NCBI RefSeq assembly: GCF_014646235.1
Contig: NZ_BMNB01000013.1
Coordinates: 115,141-179,140 of the forward strand
Direction: 5' to 3'
DNA: 64,000 bases
Origin: Micromonospora sonchi
Lineage (GTDB): Bacteria > Actinomycetota > Actinomycetes > Mycobacteriales > Micromonosporaceae
Positions 59,956-64,000 of this stretch are shown here, piece after piece. Positions within the stretch are counted from its first letter, which is position 1, and each line of letters begins with the position of its first letter. The notes beneath the pieces were generated by a model. The model did no database searches and was not told the origin of the DNA. It saw nothing but the letters and a program-made list of their open reading frames with translations. The position numbers and the translations under genes are program-made.

Positions 59956-60762
59956 ATGACATCATCGGCAACGAAACCGCGAGGGGCGCGGGCACGCGCC
60001 GCCATCGCGGCGAAGACGTTGCGGACGGACCGTTGGTGGTTGGCGCCGCTGGCCACCGTCATCGGGCTCGGCGCGTGGATCACGTACGCGACGGTCCGGG
60101 TCTTCATGCACGACTACTACTGGGTCGAGAAGTACGGCTACCTCACCCCGTTCTACTCGCCGTGCGTGACCGACCGTTGCCTGCCGGAGGCCTCCCACTT
60201 CGGGCAGTACCTGCCCGGCTGGTGGATCATCCCGGACGCCGCGTTCACCCTGCCGTTCCTGCTGCTGTTCCGGCTGACCTGCTACTACTACCGCAAGGCG
60301 TACTACCGGTCGTTCTGGCTCTCGCCACCGGCCTGCGCGGTGCCCGACGGCCACGCCAGCTACGGCGGTGAGACCCGGTTCCCGCTGATCGTGCAGAACT
60401 CGCACCGCTACTTCTTCTACTTCGCGGTGATCATCTCGCTGATCAACAGCTGGGACGTGGTCCTGGCCTTCCGCAGCCCCGACGGCTTCGGGTTCGGCCT
60501 GGGCAACCTGATCCTGCTCGGCAACGTGATCATGCTCTGGGCGTACACCATCTCCTGCCACTCCTGCCGGCACATCATCGGCGGGCGGCTGAAGCACTTC
60601 TCCAAGCATCCGGTGCGCTACCGGGCCTGGGGCTTCGTCTCCTGGCTGAACGTCCGGCACATGCAGCTCGCCTGGATCACCCTCGGCACGCTGGCGCTGA
60701 CCGACTTCTACGTCATGTCCGTCGCCGCCGGGTGGGTCTCCGACCTGCGGTTCATCAACTAA
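59956..60762 (+). CDS. Succinate dehydrogenase membrane anchor (Sdh1 type)
   Basis: The 268-residue integral membrane protein has about five helices: near 28-50, 92-115, 154-174, 182-204 and 232-256. Conserved His residues in QNSHRYFFYF and SCHSCRHIIGGRLKHF are probable heme ligands. I recognise it as the anchor of the actinobacterial non-classical succinate dehydrogenase (Rv0249c type). It is the first gene of the operon, and GGGAGACG precedes the ATG at 59956. The 257 nt upstream contain no firm promoter. Confidence 0.9.
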   Translation: MTSSATKPRGARARAAIAAKTLRTDRWWLAPLATVIGLGAWITYATVRVFMHDYYWVEKYGYLTPFYSPCVTDRCLPEASHFGQYLPGWWIIPDAAFTLPFLLLFRLTCYYYRKAYYRSFWLSPPACAVPDGHASYGGETRFPLIVQNSHRYFFYFAVIISLINSWDVVLAFRSPDGFGFGLGNLILLGNVIMLWAYTISCHSCRHIIGGRLKHFSKHPVRYRAWGFVSWLNVRHMQLAWITLGTLALTDFYVMSVAAGWVSDLRFIN

Positions 60763-60774
60763 GGGCCTCCTGAC

Positions 60775-62784
60775 ATGACGACCACTACCACTCGCATCGA
60801 ACGACACCACTACGACGTCGTCGTGATCGGGGCCGGCGGCGCCGGCCTGCGCGCGGCGATCGAGGCCCGGCTGGCCGGCAAGAAGACCGCCATCATCTCC
60901 AAGTCGCTGTTCGGCAAGGCGCACACGGTGATGGCCGAGGGCGGCGCCGCCGCGGCCATGGGGAACGTGAACAGCCGGGACAACTGGCAGGTGCACTTCC
61001 GCGACACCATGCGCGGCGGCAAGTTCCTCAACAACTTCCGGATGGCCGAGCTGCACGCCAAGGAGGCGCCGCAGCGGATCTGGGAGCTGGAGACGTACGG
61101 CGCGCTGTTCGACCGTACGAAGGACGGCAAGATCTCCCAGCGCAACTTCGGCGGGCACGAGTACCCCCGGCTGGCGCACGTCGGCGACCGGACCGGCCTG
61201 GAGCTGATCCGCACCCTCCAGCAGAAGATCGTCTCGATGCAGCAGGAGGACAAGCGCACGCACGGCTCGTACGACGCGCGGATCCGGGTCTTCGACGAGA
61301 CCACCATCACCGAGCTGCTGCTCGACGGTGACCGGGTCGCCGGCGCCTTCGGCTACTACCGGGAGTCCGGCGAGTTCATCCTCTTCGAGGCGCCCGCCGT
61401 GGTGCTCGCCACCGGCGGCGTCGGCCGCTCCTACAAGGTCACCTCGAACTCGTGGGAGTACACCGGGGACGGTCACGCGCTGGCGCTGCGCGCCGGGGCG
61501 ACCCTGATCAACATGGAGTTCCTCCAGTTCCACCCCACCGGCATGGTCTGGCCGCCTTCGGTCAAGGGCATCCTGGTCACCGAGTCGGTACGCGGTGACG
61601 GTGGCATCCTGAAGAACTCCGAGGGCAAGCGGTTCATGTTCGACTACGTCCCCGACGTCTTCCGCAAGCAGTACGCGGAGACCGAGGAGGAGGCGGACCG
61701 CTGGTACACCGACCCGGACAACAACCGACGTCCGCCGGAGCTGCTGCCCCGCGACGAGGTCGCCCGGGCGATCAACAGCGAGGTCAAGGCAGGTCGGGGT
61801 ACGCCGGCCGGCGGCGTCTTCCTGGACATCGCGTCCCGGCTGCCGGCCGAGGAGATCCGCCGTCGCCTGCCGTCGATGCACCACCAGTTCAAGGGGCTGG
61901 CCGACGTCGACATCACCAAGGAGCCGATGGAGGTCGGCCCGACCTGCCACTACGTGATGGGCGGCATCGAGGTCGACCCGGACAGCAGTGCCGCGTACGG
62001 CTCGGTGCGTGGCCTCTTCGCCGCCGGTGAGGTTTCCGGCGGCATGCACGGCTCCAACCGGCTCGGCGGCAACTCCCTGTCCGACCTGCTGGTCTTCGGC
62101 AAGCGGGCGGGTGGTCACGCGTCCACTTACGTCGACCAGCTCGCCGCTCGGCCCCGGGTCGCGGTGAGCACGGTGGAGACCGCGGTGGAGACGGCCCTGG
62201 CTCCGTTGCAGCGGGACACCGGCGAGAACCCGTACACCCTCCAGCAGGACCTCCAGGCGGTGATGGGGGATCTGGTCGGAATCATCCGGCGGGAGAACGA
62301 GCTGGAGGACGCCCTGGGCAGGCTCGCCGAGCTGCGCGAGCGGGTGGCGAAGGTCAGCGCGGCCGGCGGCCGGCGCTACAACCCGGGCTGGCACCTCGCG
62401 CTGGACTTGCGCAACATGCTGGTCGTCTCGGAGTGCACCGCCAAGGCGGCGCTGGAGCGCCGCGAGTCGCGCGGCGGCCACACTCGCGAGGACTTCCCCA
62501 CGATGGATCCGCAGTGGCGACGGATCAACCTGGTCTGCTCGCTGGAGGGCGACACCGTCCGGTTGGACCGCAAGCCGCTGCCGAAGATTCGCACCGAGTT
62601 GCTCAACCTCTTCGACCGCGCGGAGCTGGCCAAGTACCTCACCGACGAGGAGCTCGCCGAGTTCGACGCCCTCGCCGCCGCCGATGCCGCCGCCACCGAG
62701 GCCGCCGCCGCTGCCGCCACCGCCGCCGCCACCGCTGCTGGTGCCGACACCGGTGCCGGCGCCGCCGAGAAGGAGAATCGCTGA
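60775..62784 (+). CDS. sdhA: Succinate dehydrogenase flavoprotein subunit
   Basis: The 669-residue subunit has the FAD site VVIGAGGAGLRAAIEA at the N terminus and the covalent flavin His in FGKAHTVMAEGG. The substrate-site segments QFHPTGMVWP and GGNSLSDLLVFGKRAG are also present. It oxidises succinate to fumarate and passes electrons to SdhB. The last 40 residues are an Ala/Thr/Glu-rich tail not seen in the classical enzyme. It starts 12 nt after the anchor gene and overlaps sdhB by one base (TGATG). It matches Rv0248c in type. Confidence 0.95.
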   Translation: MTTTTTRIERHHYDVVVIGAGGAGLRAAIEARLAGKKTAIISKSLFGKAHTVMAEGGAAAAMGNVNSRDNWQVHFRDTMRGGKFLNNFRMAELHAKEAPQRIWELETYGALFDRTKDGKISQRNFGGHEYPRLAHVGDRTGLELIRTLQQKIVSMQQEDKRTHGSYDARIRVFDETTITELLLDGDRVAGAFGYYRESGEFILFEAPAVVLATGGVGRSYKVTSNSWEYTGDGHALALRAGATLINMEFLQFHPTGMVWPPSVKGILVTESVRGDGGILKNSEGKRFMFDYVPDVFRKQYAETEEEADRWYTDPDNNRRPPELLPRDEVARAINSEVKAGRGTPAGGVFLDIASRLPAEEIRRRLPSMHHQFKGLADVDITKEPMEVGPTCHYVMGGIEVDPDSSAAYGSVRGLFAAGEVSGGMHGSNRLGGNSLSDLLVFGKRAGGHASTYVDQLAARPRVAVSTVETAVETALAPLQRDTGENPYTLQQDLQAVMGDLVGIIRRENELEDALGRLAELRERVAKVSAAGGRRYNPGWHLALDLRNMLVVSECTAKAALERRESRGGHTREDFPTMDPQWRRINLVCSLEGDTVRLDRKPLPKIRTELLNLFDRAELAKYLTDEELAEFDALAAADAAATEAAAAAATAAATAAGADTGAGAAEKENR

Positions 62785-63851
62785 TGGGTACGAAGCGCCA
62801 GTTCCGGATCTGGCGAGGCGACGCCGACGGTGGCGACCTGCAGGACTACACGGTCGAGGTGAACGAGGGCGAGGTCGTCCTCGACGTGATCCACCGGTTG
62901 CAGGCCACCGAGGCGCCCGACCTGGCCTGCCGGTGGAACTGCAAGGCGGGCAAGTGCGGCTCCTGCTCCATGGAGATCAACGGGATGCCCAAGCTCGGCT
63001 GCATGGCCCGGATGTCGACGTTCGAGGAGAACGAGACGATCACGGTGACCCCGCTGCGCACCTTCCCGGTCATCCGGGATCTGGTCACCGACGTGTCGTT
63101 CAACTACGAGAAGGCGCGGGAGACCCCGGCCTTCGCGCCGCCGGCCGACCTGGCCCCCGGGGACTACCGGATGCAGCAGGTCGACGTGGAGCGCTCGCAG
63201 GAGTTCCGCAAGTGCATCGAGTGCTTCCTGTGCCAGACCGTCTGTCATGTGATCCGTGACCACGACGAGAACAAACCGGCCTTCTCCGGGCCGCGGTACT
63301 TCATCCGCGCCGCCGAGTTGGACATGCACCCGCTGGACGCCAAGAGCGACCGCAAGGAGTACGCGCAGTCGGAACAGGGCCTCGGATTCTGCAACATCAC
63401 CAAGTGCTGCACCGAGGTTTGTCCCGAGCACATCAAGATCACCGACAACGGGATCATCCCCATGAAGGAACGGGTCGTCGACCGCAGGTACGATCCTCTT
63501 GTGTGGCTCGGTAGCAAGATCTTCCGGAGGGGTCAGGTGCCTCAGACCTTCGTGACCAGCGAACACTCCCCAGGCGCCGTGCGCTCCCACGCTCCGAGTG
63601 GCGGTACCCACTCGCACGCGGGCGGCTCGCACGACGTCAAGTCGGAGACGCAGGCTCAGCAGGGCGTCAACTGGCACCGTGAGGTGCCGAAGCCGACCGC
63701 CCCCGCGGTGGACGCGAGCGGCCGACTCCCCCTGACGGAGCTCACCTTCGACCGCGCCGCAGCCCCTTCCCCCTTCGGCGACGACGTCACCTTCCCTCTT
63801 CCCCCCGAACACCTGAACTTCGCGCACCCCGAACAGGACGAAAAGCACTAA
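62784..63851 (+). CDS. sdhB: Succinate dehydrogenase iron-sulfur subunit, extended
   Basis: The 355-residue subunit has a [2Fe-2S] site of C53, C58, C61 and C73 (CKAGKCGSC) and the two cluster-binding segments CIECFLCQTVC and CNITKCCTEVC. It transfers electrons from flavin to the membrane. About 105 extra residues follow the core, with a His-rich segment (THSHAGGSHD) and a Pro/acidic tail. Related proteins I know (Rv0247c type) end near residue 250. The tail could bind metal or a partner. Confidence 0.95.
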   Translation: MGTKRQFRIWRGDADGGDLQDYTVEVNEGEVVLDVIHRLQATEAPDLACRWNCKAGKCGSCSMEINGMPKLGCMARMSTFEENETITVTPLRTFPVIRDLVTDVSFNYEKARETPAFAPPADLAPGDYRMQQVDVERSQEFRKCIECFLCQTVCHVIRDHDENKPAFSGPRYFIRAAELDMHPLDAKSDRKEYAQSEQGLGFCNITKCCTEVCPEHIKITDNGIIPMKERVVDRRYDPLVWLGSKIFRRGQVPQTFVTSEHSPGAVRSHAPSGGTHSHAGGSHDVKSETQAQQGVNWHREVPKPTAPAVDASGRLPLTELTFDRAAAPSPFGDDVTFPLPPEHLNFAHPEQDEKH

Positions 63852-63866
63852 CCCCCCAAAACCCCA

Positions 63867-63902
63867 GGGAGGGGGCCGTGGCATCCGCCCCGGCCCCCTC
63901 CC
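63867..63902 (+). terminator. sdh operon terminator
   Basis: GGGAGGGGGCCG and its perfect complement CGGCCCCCTCCC enclose a 12-nt loop, 15 nt after the sdhB stop. It has no T-run and is followed by a pyrimidine tract. Confidence 0.75.
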
Positions 63903-63957
63903 CCTTCCCCCTTTCCCCCTCCCCCCCTCCCCCTCCCCCCCCTCCCCCCCTCTCCGC
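63897..63957. repeat. Polypyrimidine tract
   Basis: About 60 nt almost entirely C and T on the plus strand (runs of five to seven C separated by TT or T). It contains mirror symmetry and no open frame of note. Confidence 0.85.
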
Positions 63958-63978
63958 GTTGATCATGAGGTTAGCGGC
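63958..63978. repeat. GTTGATCATGAGG hairpin, cut by window end
   Basis: Identical over 21 nt to the left arm at 51657-51677. The rest of the hairpin lies outside or is diverged; GATGTTGATC follows. Confidence 0.85.
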
Positions 63979-64000
63979 GATGTTGATCGCGAAACCTGCC

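Overview
The window is about 72-73% GC, is densely packed with genes on both strands, uses many GTG starts and has many 1-4 nt stop/start overlaps. It carries actinobacterial markers: a WhiB7 regulator, mycoredoxin, the mycothiol enzyme MshB, AdnAB, DUF5679, DUF397 and DUF5753 proteins. Overall style and recognisable protein sequences fit Micromonosporaceae (Micromonospora or a close relative). This is chromosomal core, not an accessory island. I see no integrase, transposase, CRISPR array, rRNA or prophage.

Layout. 0-4.2 kb: a DUF5709 protein, a NarL-type two-component pair, an RsbW-like ATPase and purC. 4.2-4.7 kb: two identical initiator tRNA-Met genes, each with its own terminator. 4.7-33.6 kb: a block whose order I recall from the mycobacterial Rv3193c-Rv3202c region: UPF0182 protein, PDZ/Lon-like protease, zinc-metalloprotease-like protein, DUF5679, an E1/ThiF-like protein, ABC1 kinase, whiB7, uvrD2, mycoredoxin, nudC, adnB and adnA. 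Interposed here are an MFS transporter, an HTH/DUF397 pair, an M16 peptidase pair and a cold-shock gene. 33.8-37.7 kb: two LOG-type Rossmann proteins, dapE and dapD. 37.8-45 kb: a secreted subtilase, a maltose-acetyltransferase-like protein, a large membrane protein with a lipase-like triad, and a P-loop kinase. 45-53.7 kb: SIMPL protein, tyrA, M48 membrane protease, dapC, fdxA, GNAT, and mshB with two small membrane proteins. 53.8-59.7 kb: S9 peptidase, Uma2 nuclease-like protein and tldD/tldE. 59.9-63.9 kb: a three-gene non-classical succinate dehydrogenase operon.

Functional themes are lysine/peptidoglycan precursor synthesis (dapC, dapD, dapE), DNA break processing (AdnAB, UvrD2), redox and thiol homeostasis (mycoredoxin, MshB, FdxA), proteolysis (at least eight peptidase-like genes) and ribosome-stress sensing (whiB7).

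The most informative non-coding features are: (i) a whiB7 leader with a WhiB7-like promoter, a 95-codon uORF with a strong SD, an antiterminator and an intrinsic terminator; (ii) a dispersed family of paired AAGGGGCCCCTT palindromes at six intergenic sites; (iii) a second hairpin family built on GTTGATCATGAGGTTAGCG; (iv) a short repeat apparently inserted in frame at the start of an M16 gene and present again before dapD; (v) two near-identical 13-bp palindromes (CATACCGRGTATG) upstream of unrelated genes. I found no unmistakable new multi-gene system. The best novelty candidates are these repeat families, the leader architecture and the hydrolase apparently split by membrane segments.
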